NCBI RefSeq assembly: GCF_031458235.1
Contig: NZ_JAVDYB010000001.1
Location: 1,116,001-1,180,000, forward strand
DNA length: 64,000 nt
From: Catenuloplanes atrovinosus
Lineage (GTDB): Bacteria > Actinomycetota > Actinomycetes > Mycobacteriales > Micromonosporaceae
Reading direction: 5' to 3'
This document shows positions 26,795-36,800 of the stretch, piece by piece (position 1 is the stretch's first letter; each line of letters begins with the position of its first letter). The translations under genes were made by a program, and so were the position numbers. The notes below the pieces were generated by a model, which did not search any database, had not been told where the DNA came from, and saw nothing but the letters and a program-made list of their open reading frames with translations.

Positions 26795-29700
26795 GTGTCC
26801 CGCATCTCGTTCCACCGCCCGGCCCGGTTCCTGCCGCCGGCCGCACCGCAGGACAAGGTGGTGCTGCCCGCGCCGCCGGAGCAGAAGCAGAGCAACGCCG
26901 GCTTCATCAGCCTGCTGCTGCCGCTGCTGTCCAGCCTCGGCATCGCGGCGTACATGGTGTCGTACGGCCGGCCGATGCTGATCGCGCTCGCGATCATCTT
27001 CGCGGTCGTGTCGTTCAGCGCCACGATCGCGTTCCGGGTGCAGAACAAGCACCTGGAGCGGCGGACCGTGATGCGGCAGCGGGCCCGGTACCGCGCGCTG
27101 CTGATGGACGTGCGGACGAACGCCCGGCAGGTGGCGTCCACGCAGCGCATGCTCGGCGCGTGGGCGCACCCGGAGCCGGACCGGCTGCTGGCGATCGCGC
27201 ACAGCGGCCGGCGGGTGTGGGAACGGCGGCAGGGCGACCCGGACTTCCTTCGGGTGCGCATCGGCCTGGGCGACGCGGAACTGTCCACGCCGATCCAGAT
27301 CGGCACCCGGCTGGACCCGCTGGCCGATTACGACTGGGAGTCGATGCGCGCGGCCCGGCGACTGGTCGACTCGATGAGCAAGGTCGCGGCGCAGCCGATC
27401 GCGATCGACCTGGGGACCGCGGGCGTGGTCAGCGTGCTCGGCGCGCCCGCGGACACGGCCGCGCTGACCCGGGCCATGCTCTGCCAGCTCGCGGTCATGC
27501 ACGCGCCGGACGACGTGCTGGTCGCGATCGAGGCGCCGGACGTGACGGAGTGGGAGTGGGCGAAGTGGCTGCCGCACACGTTCGAGCCCGGGTCCCGGCG
27601 CCGGGGCCGTGCGGTGCCGCTGGTCAGCACGGAGCACGGCGGGCTGGCCGACGTGCTGGACCGGGAGCTGCGCCGGCGCTCGGACGCGGCCGGCGCGCGG
27701 CGGCTGCAGACCGCGTTCGACCGCGGCGCGGCGCCGGAGCAGCAGCGGCTCGTGGTGGTGTTCACCGCGTTCGACCCGGTCTCCGAGTGGGGGCGCTCGC
27801 CGCAGCTGCGGGCGCTGCTGGAGGCGGCCGGGCCGCAGCTGGGCATCACGCTGATCTTCCTGGGCCGGCGTGAGTCGCAGGAGCCGGGCCGGGTGGACCT
27901 GCGGGTGAGCGTGGCGGCCGGCGGCGGACTGTCGCTGACCGGGCGCACCGGCGGCGCGGTCACGTCCGAACTGTCCCAGCAGGACCGGGTGAGCACGCCG
28001 ATGGCCGAGCTGATCGCCCGGAAGCTGACGCCGCTGACGCTCACGGACGAGCAGGAGCAGGTGCTGGCCCGTACCGTGTCGCTGATCGAGACGCTGTTGA
28101 ACGGCCGGGCCCTGGACTCGTCGCTGGGCGGGCTGTGGGAACCGCAGCTGGGCCCGGACCGGCTGCTGCGCGTGCCGATCGGCACGGACGGCGACGGGCA
28201 GAGCGTGGTGCTGGACATCAAGGAGTCCGCGCAGGGCGGCTCCGGGCCGCACGGCCTGATCGTGGGCGCCACCGGCTCCGGCAAGAGCGAGCTGCTGCGG
28301 ACGCTGGTCGCCGGCCTGATGGTGACGCACTCGCCGGAGCTGCTCAGCCTGGTGGTGGTCGACTTCAAGGGCGGTGCCACGTTCGCGCCGCTGGCCGGCA
28401 TGCCGCACGTGGCCGGCATGATCACGAACCTGGCCGACGACGCCATGCTGATCGACCGGGTGCGGTCCGCGCTCGCCGGTGAGCAGCAGCGCCGCCAGCA
28501 GCTGCTGCGCCTGGCCGGCAACGTCGACTCGATCCGGGAGTACCAGCGGCGGCGGCTGGCGGGGGAGAGGGGCGCCGACGGTGCGCCGCTGCCGCCGATG
28601 CCGTACCTGCTGGTCATCATCGACGAGTTCGCCGAACTGCTCAGCGCGCACCCGGAGTTCGTCGACCTGTTCGTCCAGATCGGGCGGGTGGGCCGGAGCC
28701 TCGGCATCCACCTGCTGTTCTCCACCCAGCGGCTGGAGGAGGGGCGGCTGCGCGGGCTGGACTCGCACCTGTCGTACCGGATCTGCCTGCGCACGTTCAG
28801 CGCGCAGGAGAGCCGGACCGTGATCGGCACCCAGGACGCGTACCGGCTGCCGCCGATCCCGGGCTCGGCGTACCTGAAGGTGGACGAGACGATCTACCGC
28901 CGGTTCCGGGTCGCGCACGTCTCCGCGCCGTTCGTGTCGCCGGAGGAACGGGACGCGGACGGGGCGGCGCCGACCTCGATCCTGCCGTACGAGATGCGCG
29001 GCCTGACCGCCGCCGACCTGTACGAGGAGGACGAGGAGGACGCGCCGATGCCGTCCGGCGACGGACCGACCGAGCTGAGCGTGATCGTCGACCGGCTCTC
29101 CGGCCGCGGCACCCCGGCCCGGCAGGTGTGGCTGCCGCCGCTGCCCCGCGCGGTGCCGCTGGACGTGCTGCTCGGCCCGATCGCGGTGCAGTCCGGCCGC
29201 GGCCTGTCCGCCACCATGTGGCCGGCCGCCGGTGAGCTGCGCATCCCGGTCGGCGTGGTGGACCTGCCCGCCCAGCAGGCGCAGGAGCCGCTGCTGCTGG
29301 ACCTGGGCGGCCCGCACGGCAACCTGGCGATCGTGGGCGCGCCCCGGTCCGGCCGGAGCACGCTGCTGCGTACCCTCATGCTGGCCACCGTCCTGACCCA
29401 CACGCCGGCGGAGGCGCAGTTCTACTGCATCGACTTCGGCGGCGAGACGCTGCACCCGTTCACGGCCGCGCCGCACGTCGGCGACGTGGCCGGGCGGATG
29501 GACCGGGAGATGGTCGGCCGCATGCTGGCCGACATCCGGGCGCTGATCGCCGGCCGGGAGAAGCTGTTCCGCGAGCTGGGCATCGACTCCGTGGCGGAGT
29601 TCCGGGCGCGGCGCGACTCCGGGCGGCTGCCGGACGGGCTCCGGGCCGCGGACGTGTTCCTGATCGTGGACAACTGGGGCGCGCTGCGCACCGAGCTGGA

Positions 29701-30844
29701 CACGCTGGAACCCGTCATGATCGAGATCGCGTCCCGGGGGCTCGGCGTCGGCGTCCACCTGATCCTGACCACGAACCGGTGGATGGAGATCCGCCCGGCG
29801 CTGCGGGAGAGCATCGGCACCCGGCTGGAGCTGCGGCTCAACGACTACAACGAGTCCGACATCCACCGCCGGATGGCGCAGGCGATGCCGTCCAACCTGC
29901 CCGGGCGGCTGCTCTGCCCGCCCGGCGTCTACGGCCACGTGGTGCTGCCGCGCCTGGACGGCCGGGACACCGACGAGGGCGTCCGCGACGCCCAGCAGGA
30001 CATCCTCGCCAAGATCGGGCCATCCTGGCACGGCAAGCCCGCGCCGCGCGTGCGCATGCTGCCGGAGAGCATCGTGCGCGACGACCTGGACGCGAACGGC
30101 ATCGCGCCGACCGCGGTCCCGATCGGCATCGGCGAGCCGGACATCGCCACGGTCGGCCTGGACCTGGTCGAAGGCGACCCGCACTTCGTGGTCTTCGGCG
30201 ACACCGCGTCCGGCAAGAGCACGTTCCTGCGGACCTGGCTGCGGAACCTGATCGACCGGCAGACCGGCTGGGAGGCGCGCGTGGTGCTGATCGACTACCG
30301 CCGCTCGCTGCTCGGCATCGTCCCCGAGGGACACCTCGGCGCCTACGCCGCCGACGCGCAGACCACCAAGGTGTACGCCGCGCAGATCGCCGGGAAGCTG
30401 CGCGAGCGCATGCCCCCGGCCACGGTCACCCCGGAGGAGCTCAAGGCGCGGAGCTGGTGGGAGGGCCCGGAGATCTACGTGGTCATCGACGACTACGACC
30501 TGGTCGGCGGCGGCATGCAGTCACCGCTGGCGCCGCTGGTCGAGTTCATCCCGCACGCCCGGGACATCGGCTTCCACGTGGTGCTGGCGCGCCGGGTGGC
30601 CGGCGCGGGCCGGGGCGCGGTCGGTGACGTGTTCCTCTCCCGGGTGCGGGACCTGGGCGGCGGCGGCCTGCTGCTGTCCGGCGACTCCCGCGAGGGCCAG
30701 CTGCTCGGCACGGAGAAGCCCGCGACCCGGCCCGCCGGGCGCGGCGCGCTGGTCAGCCGCGGCCGGCCCACCCGGCTGGTGCAGATCGCGCTGGACGAGG
30801 CGGCCGAGCCCGCCGAGCCGGACGCCGCGGTGTCCGCGCGCTGA
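26795..30844 (+). CDS. eccC: T7SS core ATPase EccC (FtsK/SpoIIIE family)
   Basis: A 1349-residue membrane ATPase that powers type VII export. Two N-terminal transmembrane helices (about 35-56 and 60-80) precede three FtsK/SpoIIIE domains. Domain 1 has Walker A GATGSGKSE (491-499) and Walker B LLVIIDEFAEL. Domain 2 has GAPRSGRST (848-856), with Arg in place of the Walker A Lys, and FLIVDNWGAL. Domain 3 has GDTASGKST (1135-1143) and YVVIDDYDLV. In the family, domain 1 is the essential motor and domain 3 recognises substrate signals. GTG 26795 lies eight bases after the EccA-like stop, with AGGAGA upstream. The WXG100 pair and eccD follow. Confidence 0.96.
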   Translation: MSRISFHRPARFLPPAAPQDKVVLPAPPEQKQSNAGFISLLLPLLSSLGIAAYMVSYGRPMLIALAIIFAVVSFSATIAFRVQNKHLERRTVMRQRARYRALLMDVRTNARQVASTQRMLGAWAHPEPDRLLAIAHSGRRVWERRQGDPDFLRVRIGLGDAELSTPIQIGTRLDPLADYDWESMRAARRLVDSMSKVAAQPIAIDLGTAGVVSVLGAPADTAALTRAMLCQLAVMHAPDDVLVAIEAPDVTEWEWAKWLPHTFEPGSRRRGRAVPLVSTEHGGLADVLDRELRRRSDAAGARRLQTAFDRGAAPEQQRLVVVFTAFDPVSEWGRSPQLRALLEAAGPQLGITLIFLGRRESQEPGRVDLRVSVAAGGGLSLTGRTGGAVTSELSQQDRVSTPMAELIARKLTPLTLTDEQEQVLARTVSLIETLLNGRALDSSLGGLWEPQLGPDRLLRVPIGTDGDGQSVVLDIKESAQGGSGPHGLIVGATGSGKSELLRTLVAGLMVTHSPELLSLVVVDFKGGATFAPLAGMPHVAGMITNLADDAMLIDRVRSALAGEQQRRQQLLRLAGNVDSIREYQRRRLAGERGADGAPLPPMPYLLVIIDEFAELLSAHPEFVDLFVQIGRVGRSLGIHLLFSTQRLEEGRLRGLDSHLSYRICLRTFSAQESRTVIGTQDAYRLPPIPGSAYLKVDETIYRRFRVAHVSAPFVSPEERDADGAAPTSILPYEMRGLTAADLYEEDEEDAPMPSGDGPTELSVIVDRLSGRGTPARQVWLPPLPRAVPLDVLLGPIAVQSGRGLSATMWPAAGELRIPVGVVDLPAQQAQEPLLLDLGGPHGNLAIVGAPRSGRSTLLRTLMLATVLTHTPAEAQFYCIDFGGETLHPFTAAPHVGDVAGRMDREMVGRMLADIRALIAGREKLFRELGIDSVAEFRARRDSGRLPDGLRAADVFLIVDNWGALRTELDTLEPVMIEIASRGLGVGVHLILTTNRWMEIRPALRESIGTRLELRLNDYNESDIHRRMAQAMPSNLPGRLLCPPGVYGHVVLPRLDGRDTDEGVRDAQQDILAKIGPSWHGKPAPRVRMLPESIVRDDLDANGIAPTAVPIGIGEPDIATVGLDLVEGDPHFVVFGDTASGKSTFLRTWLRNLIDRQTGWEARVVLIDYRRSLLGIVPEGHLGAYAADAQTTKVYAAQIAGKLRERMPPATVTPEELKARSWWEGPEIYVVIDDYDLVGGGMQSPLAPLVEFIPHARDIGFHVVLARRVAGAGRGAVGDVFLSRVRDLGGGGLLLSGDSREGQLLGTEKPATRPAGRGALVSRGRPTRLVQIALDEAAEPAEPDAAVSAR

Positions 30845-30934
30845 CCCGGGGGACACCCGAATCGGTCACTGTCGGAGTCCAGTGCCCGGTTGGGATGCTG
30901 CGACCGGAATCCGGCATCGCAGCGAGGAGGGCTC

Positions 30935-31255
30935 GTGGAGGGCTACGACGTAACACCGGAGGACGTCCAGCAGGCGGCCACCGACTGCTGGACCACCGCG
31001 GAGGACATCAAGCAGGAACTGGCCGCGATCAAGGGGTACGTGGCCGGCCTGCGCGACCAGTGGCAGGGCGTCGCGGCGCAGAACTTCGACCAGCTGATGA
31101 TCGACTTCGACGCGTTCGCGCTGATGCTGAACAACGCGCTGGTCAACATCAGCTACGGGCTCCGCGGCAACTTCAACAACTACGTCAGCGTCGAGGAGTT
31201 CGCCTCGAACAACCTCGTCGCGGTCAACAACGAGATCCCCGGCGTCTACCTGTAA
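30935..31255 (+). CDS. WXG100 protein (EsxA/EsxB-like), first of pair
   Basis: A 106-residue helical hairpin with the turn DQWQGVAAQNF (W43-Q-G45) and a C-terminal export motif YVSVE (83-87) fitting YxxxD/E. Typical ESX substrate and co-secreted partner of the next gene. GTG 30935 has GAGGAGG four bases upstream; the in-frame extension to 30890 has no ribosome site. It sits 90 bp after eccC in the core operon. It probably forms a heterodimer with the second WXG100 protein that binds EccC domain 3. Confidence 0.92.
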   Translation: MEGYDVTPEDVQQAATDCWTTAEDIKQELAAIKGYVAGLRDQWQGVAAQNFDQLMIDFDAFALMLNNALVNISYGLRGNFNNYVSVEEFASNNLVAVNNEIPGVYL

Positions 31256-31281
31256 CGCCCCGGCCGACAGGAGTTCCGGAC

Positions 31282-31593
31282 ATGCCCGACATCTTCGAGA
31301 CCCACATCCGCGTCCCCACCGACCTGGAGGGGGCCGGCACCTTCATCAACGGCGCGTCCGCCGAGATCATCGGGGACCTCACCCGGCTGGAGAACCAGCT
31401 CGCGCCGCTGGCCGCCACCTGGGTCGGCAGCAGCGCCACCTACTTCGAGGACCAGCGCCTCGCGTGGAACGTCGCGGCCGACGGGCTGTTCGGCCCGGAG
31501 GGCGTGCTCGGCATGATCGCGCACGCGCTGAACGTGAACTACCAGAACTACTCCGAGGCCGAGCTGGCCAACGAGAACACCTGGAAGCGCTAG
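31282..31593 (+). CDS. WXG100 protein (EsxA/EsxB-like), second of pair
   Basis: A 103-residue helical hairpin with the turn ATWVGSSATYFEDQRL (W47-V-G49) and the C-terminal motif YSEAE (90-94), again YxxxD/E. ATG 31282 follows ACAGGAG. The stop TAG is directly followed by the ATG of eccD (TAGATG). Having both partners carry the export motif is less common than the one-partner arrangement of mycobacterial EsxA/EsxB. Confidence 0.92.
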   Translation: MPDIFETHIRVPTDLEGAGTFINGASAEIIGDLTRLENQLAPLAATWVGSSATYFEDQRLAWNVAADGLFGPEGVLGMIAHALNVNYQNYSEAELANENTWKR

Positions 31594-32970
31594 ATGGCCG
31601 ACCAGCGCAGCCTCGTGACGGTCGTCGGCGCGCGCAAGCGCGTCGACGTCGCGCTGCCCGCGACCACGCCGGTGGGCGAGTACGCGGGCCGGCTCGCCGA
31701 CCTGTGCGGGCAGGACGGTCACGACGTGTTCCCGCCGGCCTGGTCGCTGACCCCGGCCGGCGGGGCACCGCTGGCGCTGGAGGACTCGCTCGTGGACGCG
31801 GGCGTGGCCGACGGCGCGGTGCTCTACCTGATCGACGTGGCCGGCGACCCCGGCGGCGAGCCCGCGATCGAGGACATCGAGGAGCTGGTCGCGGACCAGA
31901 CCGAGAGCTACCGCGCGGCCGAGCCGCCGCGCGGCCTGATCGTGATCGCGCTGTCGCTGGCCTGGCTGGCCGCGACCGGGTACGTGCTGCTGCGCGCGCA
32001 CGGCGGGCTCACCGCCGCGATCGCCATGACGCTCGCGGCGCTGGTGCTGCTGGGCACGTCCTGGGGGCTGCAACAGCGGCGCTCGGCCGTACCGCCGGGG
32101 CTCTGCCTGGCCATGTCGATGGCCTCGGCCGCGTGCATGGCCGCGGCCGGCGGGCTGCTGTTCGCGGAGCTCAGCGCCGGGCTCTGGTGGGTCGGCGTGA
32201 TCGCCGGCGCGAACCTCGGCATGGTGATGGCGCTGGCCACCACGCCCGAGCTCATCCTGTTCGCGGTGGAGTTGCAACTGCTGGTCGCGGGCCTGCTCAT
32301 CCCGCTCTTCCTGCCGCTGCGGGTGACCGCCGCGGAGGCGGCCGCGGCCGTGGTGGTGGCCGCCGTCGCGCTGCTCGGCGGCTCGAAGTGGATCGCCGCC
32401 AGCATCACCGCGTGGGCCTCCCGGCCGCCGAAGTCCAGCGCGCCGATGGCCCAGGCGGTCACCGGGCTGCTGGTCCGCGCGCGCCGGGTGCTGACGTTCG
32501 TGATCGCCGGGCCGGTGCTGGCGCTGACCGTGGCGCAGCCGGTGCTGGCGCTCTCCGGCAACTGGTGGGCGATCGTGCTGGCCGCGGTCTCCGGCACGGC
32601 GCTGCTGGTCCGTACCAGGCAGGCCGGGTTCCGCGGCGAGACGATCGCGTTCGGCGTGAGCGGGCTGGCCGGCGTGTTCGCCGCGATCGGCGCGGTCGCG
32701 CACCGCTTCGGCGGCACCGGCGCCACCGCGGTCACGCTGGTGCTGTGCGGATTCGTGGTGCTCGCCATCGGCGTGCTGATCTCGCTGGTCCAGCTCCCGA
32801 TCACGGAGTCGACCACGGACGTGTCGCTGGCCGGTGCGGCGGCGGCCGGGCGCCGCTCGGTCGCCGAGGTGGTCGGCATGCTGTGCAACCTGGCGGTCGC
32901 GCCGCTGGCCATGGGCGTCTACGGCGTCTACGGCGAGCTGGCCGCGATCGGCGCCGGCATCATCCACTGA
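31594..32970 (+). CDS. eccD: T7SS membrane channel subunit EccD
   Basis: A 458-residue inner-membrane protein. Residues 1 to about 85 are a YukD-like ubiquitin fold (VTVVGARKRVDVALPATTPV). The remainder contains about 11 transmembrane helices starting near residue 113 (GLIVIALSLAWLAATGYVLL), the standard EccD topology. EccD dimers form the membrane vestibule of the type VII complex with EccB, EccC and EccE. It starts on the base after the WXG100 stop and ends the core operon before a hairpin at 32972-33004. No eccB or eccE gene is found on either side. Confidence 0.93.
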   Translation: MADQRSLVTVVGARKRVDVALPATTPVGEYAGRLADLCGQDGHDVFPPAWSLTPAGGAPLALEDSLVDAGVADGAVLYLIDVAGDPGGEPAIEDIEELVADQTESYRAAEPPRGLIVIALSLAWLAATGYVLLRAHGGLTAAIAMTLAALVLLGTSWGLQQRRSAVPPGLCLAMSMASAACMAAAGGLLFAELSAGLWWVGVIAGANLGMVMALATTPELILFAVELQLLVAGLLIPLFLPLRVTAAEAAAAVVVAAVALLGGSKWIAASITAWASRPPKSSAPMAQAVTGLLVRARRVLTFVIAGPVLALTVAQPVLALSGNWWAIVLAAVSGTALLVRTRQAGFRGETIAFGVSGLAGVFAAIGAVAHRFGGTGATAVTLVLCGFVVLAIGVLISLVQLPITESTTDVSLAGAAAAGRRSVAEVVGMLCNLAVAPLAMGVYGVYGELAAIGAGIIH

Positions 32971-32971
32971 G

Positions 32972-33004
32972 GAACGCCGGGTCCGCGCGAGCGGCCCGGC
33001 GTTC
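32972..33004. terminator. Bidirectional hairpin terminator after eccD
   Basis: Perfect 10-bp inverted repeat GAACGCCGGG/CCCGGCGTTC with a 13-base loop, followed by TCTC. It lies between the convergent eccD and EspC-like genes. Confidence 0.7.
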
Positions 33005-33016
33005 TCTCGTGCCCGG

Positions 33017-33646
33017 TCAGAAGATCTCGGTGATCTGCGGCGGGTCCGGGAACTGCGACGCGTAGTCGATGTTGGCGTAGGCCTGCGCGGCCGCGTCGAC
33101 CGCCATGATGTACTGCCCGACCAGCGTGATCAGGTCCGCGGACGCGGTGAGCAACTGGTGCTGGTACGTGTTGAGCTGGGTGACCTGCTGCGGGCTGGCG
33201 CCGTAGTAGTCGTCGACCGTGTGCGTCTCCCAGTTCCACTGGCCGCCGCCCGGGGTGGACGTCGTCGACTCCTCGTGGATGCCGCCGTTGTACGGATTGC
33301 CGTCGCCGCCCACGTCCGCCTCGCTGGAGACCGCGAAGATCCAGCTCTCCCGCTGCCCGATGTAGGTCCGCAGGTCGTTGTACTTGGTCACGGTGTCACC
33401 GACCACCTCCAGCGCGCCGACCACGCGGTCCACGATGTCGCCGGTGTTCACCTCGAACGGGTTCACGTCGACCGTGGCGGTGGGCGCCTCGGCGTCGCCG
33501 GACGTCTCCTCCGGCGTCCGGATGGTGATCTCCGGCCCGGACAGCCACTGTGGATCGTCCGGGTCCGGCCCGTCCCCCCAGGTGCCGTCGAACTCCAGCA
33601 CCGGTGGTGTGACGTCCGGAGTCGGATCTTGTAACTCCTCCGGCAT
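33017..33646 (-). CDS. Putative T7SS substrate, EspC-like helical protein
   Basis: A 209-residue protein with an acidic, Pro-rich N-terminus (1-60), a segment resembling ESX-associated EspC-type starts (FEVNTGDIVDRVVGALEVVG), a middle linker and a long C-terminal helix. That helix ends AQAYANIDYASQF, in which Y190-ANI-D194 fits the YxxxD/E export signal. There is no signal peptide. ATG 33646 was used; GAGAGGAG lies upstream on the minus strand. The gene is divergent from the 5196-aa gene with a 191-bp shared intergenic region. I infer it is exported by this system, perhaps together with the giant. Homology is by pattern only. Confidence 0.62.
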   Translation of the reverse strand: MPEELQDPTPDVTPPVLEFDGTWGDGPDPDDPQWLSGPEITIRTPEETSGDAEAPTATVDVNPFEVNTGDIVDRVVGALEVVGDTVTKYNDLRTYIGQRESWIFAVSSEADVGGDGNPYNGGIHEESTTSTPGGGQWNWETHTVDDYYGASPQQVTQLNTYQHQLLTASADLITLVGQYIMAVDAAAQAYANIDYASQFPDPPQITEIF

Positions 33647-33837
33647 CCCGCACTCCTCTCACGGCGGATAGTTCCACCCTGACTGTCCGGCGCCGGTCCC
33701 CACCGGGCAACGTCCCTTTTCCGATGACCGGAGCCGCGGCGAACGTGGGGCTGTCGCGTGCGGACCGGCCGCGCCTAGCGTCGGGGTGCTCGCCCGCCGT
33801 CGGCGGCGACCCTGCCGCGATCCTGGGAGGTACGCAC

Positions 33838-36800
33838 GTGGCGGACGGAGCCCTGCACCCGGATCCGGCCAACATCGACGCGCTCGCCGGTGAGTGGGAC
33901 AAGTTCGCCATCGAGATCGGCGAGCTGTCCGGCGCGCTGGACCAGCTGATCAACGCGCAGTGGAACGGCGACACGGCCGTGCAGTCCGACCGGGTCGCCG
34001 AGGCGATCAAGACGCGGGTCACCGAGATCAGGGACGCCTGCACCCAGATGGCCACCTCGCTGCGGGAGATGGCCGAGGAGGTCCGCAAGGCGATCCAGGC
34101 CCGCCGCGCGCAGGAGCTGATCGAACGAATCTTCCTGATCCTGACCATCGTCGGCACGTTCTTCCTGTTCCTGACGCCGTTCTTCGCGATGATCGGCAAC
34201 CTGGGCCGGCTCGGCGCGATCCTTTCCGTGGTCGGCCGCGCGCTCAACGTGGTCGGGGACCTGGTCGCCACCATCCTGAGCCGGCTGCCGATGGTCACGG
34301 CCGCGGCAGCGGAGAACATCGGCGCGTTCGTCAACGGCGTGTTCTGGGCGGTCGGCATCAGCTTCGGCATCCAGGGCGGCGTGCACGCCGGCTTCGGCGT
34401 GCCCTGGCAGCCTGACGTGTGGAACGAGGTGACGAACGCGCTGGTCGGTGGCGCCACCGCCATCATGTTCGGCGGCATCCAGATCTACTCGTGGGGCAAG
34501 AACGGCGCTGTCCAGACCCGGTCCGTGCACGACCCGTCGCGGCTCAACCACAGCAACCCGGGCCCGGTCACCATCCCCCGGGTCGACGCGGCCACCCCGA
34601 CGCCGATGCCGGTCGGCGACGGGCACCTTCCGCCGCCCGCCGCGTTCGCCACGGCCGACGGCACGGTGCCACCACCGAGGTCCATGCCGCACCTGGACGA
34701 GGTGTCCAGCCGGCCGCCGGGCGTCGACGGCGACCTGCCGGTGCTGGCCTCCTCGACCGGCGTCAACCACCAGGTCGGCGAGATCGGCGCGCTGCCGCCC
34801 GCCGGCACCACGGCCGGCGGGGCGCACGTGCCGCCGCCCACCCCGCGCGGCGGCGAGCACCAGGCCGTGGCGCCCGTCCCGCACGGTACGAGCGCCACGC
34901 ACGCGGGCACGCCGCCGCTCGGCCGCACGCCGTCGCCGGAGCCGCACCGGCTGGGCGACCCGCCGATCACCCACGGCGGCTCGCGGGCCGGGACGCCGCC
35001 GGTCGCGCACCTCGACAACACCGTGCTGCCACCGGCCGGGCGGCCGTCCACACCGGACGGACGGCCGGGCGGGGTCACGCCGCCGGCGCCGCACGGTCTG
35101 ACCCCGCAGACGCCGCACTCGCCCACGCACGCGCCGCTGCCCGGCGACCCGGTCACCCACGGGAACGGGCGGATGTCGCCGCCGCCGGGCGATCCGCAGC
35201 CGCTCGCGGGCGGCCGGCCGGCCACACCGGCGCCGCAGCAGCCCCACGACGTGATCGCGTCCGGGCGGCCCACGGCCCGGGCCGAGCCGGTGCCGCACGG
35301 CACGGCCGGCCGGCCGGGCACGCCCACGCCGCCGCCCGAGCCGGTGCCGCACGGTACGGCCGGCCGGCCGGGCACGCCCACCCCGCCGGCCGAGCCGGTG
35401 CCGCACGGTGCGGCCGGCCGGCCGGGCACGCCCACGCCGCCGGCCGGGGAGCCGCAGCGCCCGGTGGTCAGCGAGTCGTCCCGGACGGTGGCGGACCTGA
35501 CGAAGCCGTCCAGCCTGCCGCAGACGCCGTCCGGCGGCGGCCGGTCCGCCGTGCCGGAGCCGCCGCTCGGCCGGCCCGGCACGCCGCAGGCGATGCCGGT
35601 GCACGACGGCCCGAGCACGGCGCCGGAGGGCCCGCGCGGCCGGACGCCGTCCGACGCGTCGTCGGTCTCGTCGCTGCCACCGGCCCGGCGGCCGGCCGGC
35701 GGCGACGGCCAGGTGCCCGAGCCGATCGTCCGCCGCGCCCGCTCGGCCGAGTCGTTCGCGTCGAGCACGTCACCGGAGTCGCCCGCGCCGGCCGTCCGCC
35801 GCGCCGACCCGGCCGACCCGCCGGCAGCCGGCACGACGACGCCCGAGCCACCCGTCTCCCGCCGCCCCCCGACCGCCACGGAGATCGTGGAGAGCGCACC
35901 GATGACGCCGCGCCGTCTCCCGTCGGCCGAGTCGCTGCGCGCGCCGGTCCCGCTGTCGCGCGGCGGCGACGATCCGGCGAGCGCGCCGTCGCCGTCGCGG
36001 GCCGGGGACGACGCGATCGTCCGCGACCTCGACGACCTCCGGCAGCGGCTGCGGGACCGCGGCGTGGCGGACCGGGAGTTCGACCGGCGGGTGACCGAGT
36101 ACCTGGCCGGCCAGCGGGCCCGGGAGAACGGCGCGGACGCGCCCACCGTGCGGCGGGAGGACCTGGACGACCTCCGGCACGACTTCTACACCGACACGGA
36201 CCGCGGGCTGAAGGACCTGTTCACCGGCGCCGGCCCGGTCCGGGTGAAGGACGGCGTCGCCTACGTCCAGGAGCGGGGCACGGCGCTGCACGAGGCCTTC
36301 ACGTCGCGGATGGAGCCGCCGACCGACCCGGGAACACCGGTGATCAGCGCGTCGTCGCGCCCGAGCGCCTACGAGGCGATGTGGCGGGACGGGGACGACA
36401 CGCCGACGGCCGGCCGGCGTCCCGGATCCGACGCGGACGACGAGGCCGCGGCGATCACGGCATGGCGGGCCGAGGACCTCGACGCGACCGTCAAGGACTG
36501 GAACGACCTGAAGACGCGGCTGGAGGCAGGGCAGCGCGCGGACGCCGAGTTCAACTCGCGGGTGCGGGGCTTCGTCGACGACTGGTTCGCGGCGCACACC
36601 GGCCCCGACGCACCGCCCTTCACCCGGGCCGAACTCTCGGCGGAGCTGCAGAGGCGCCGCCTCGACTTCTCCGAGTTCGGCCGGCCGGAGCTGCGGAAAC
36701 TCGTCGCCGAAGGCCGGCTCGGGACGGTCGGGGACGCGGTCGCCGTCATCCGCCGGCAGGGCGAGGGCCTGCTGCGGGACTTCACCCTGGACGCCACCCG

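Noticed and set aside
33647-33837. Search for an ECF box upstream of the 5196-aa gene
   Set aside because: A GAAC is present in the shared upstream region, but no CGTA/CGTC follows at 17 bases on either strand, so no box was called.
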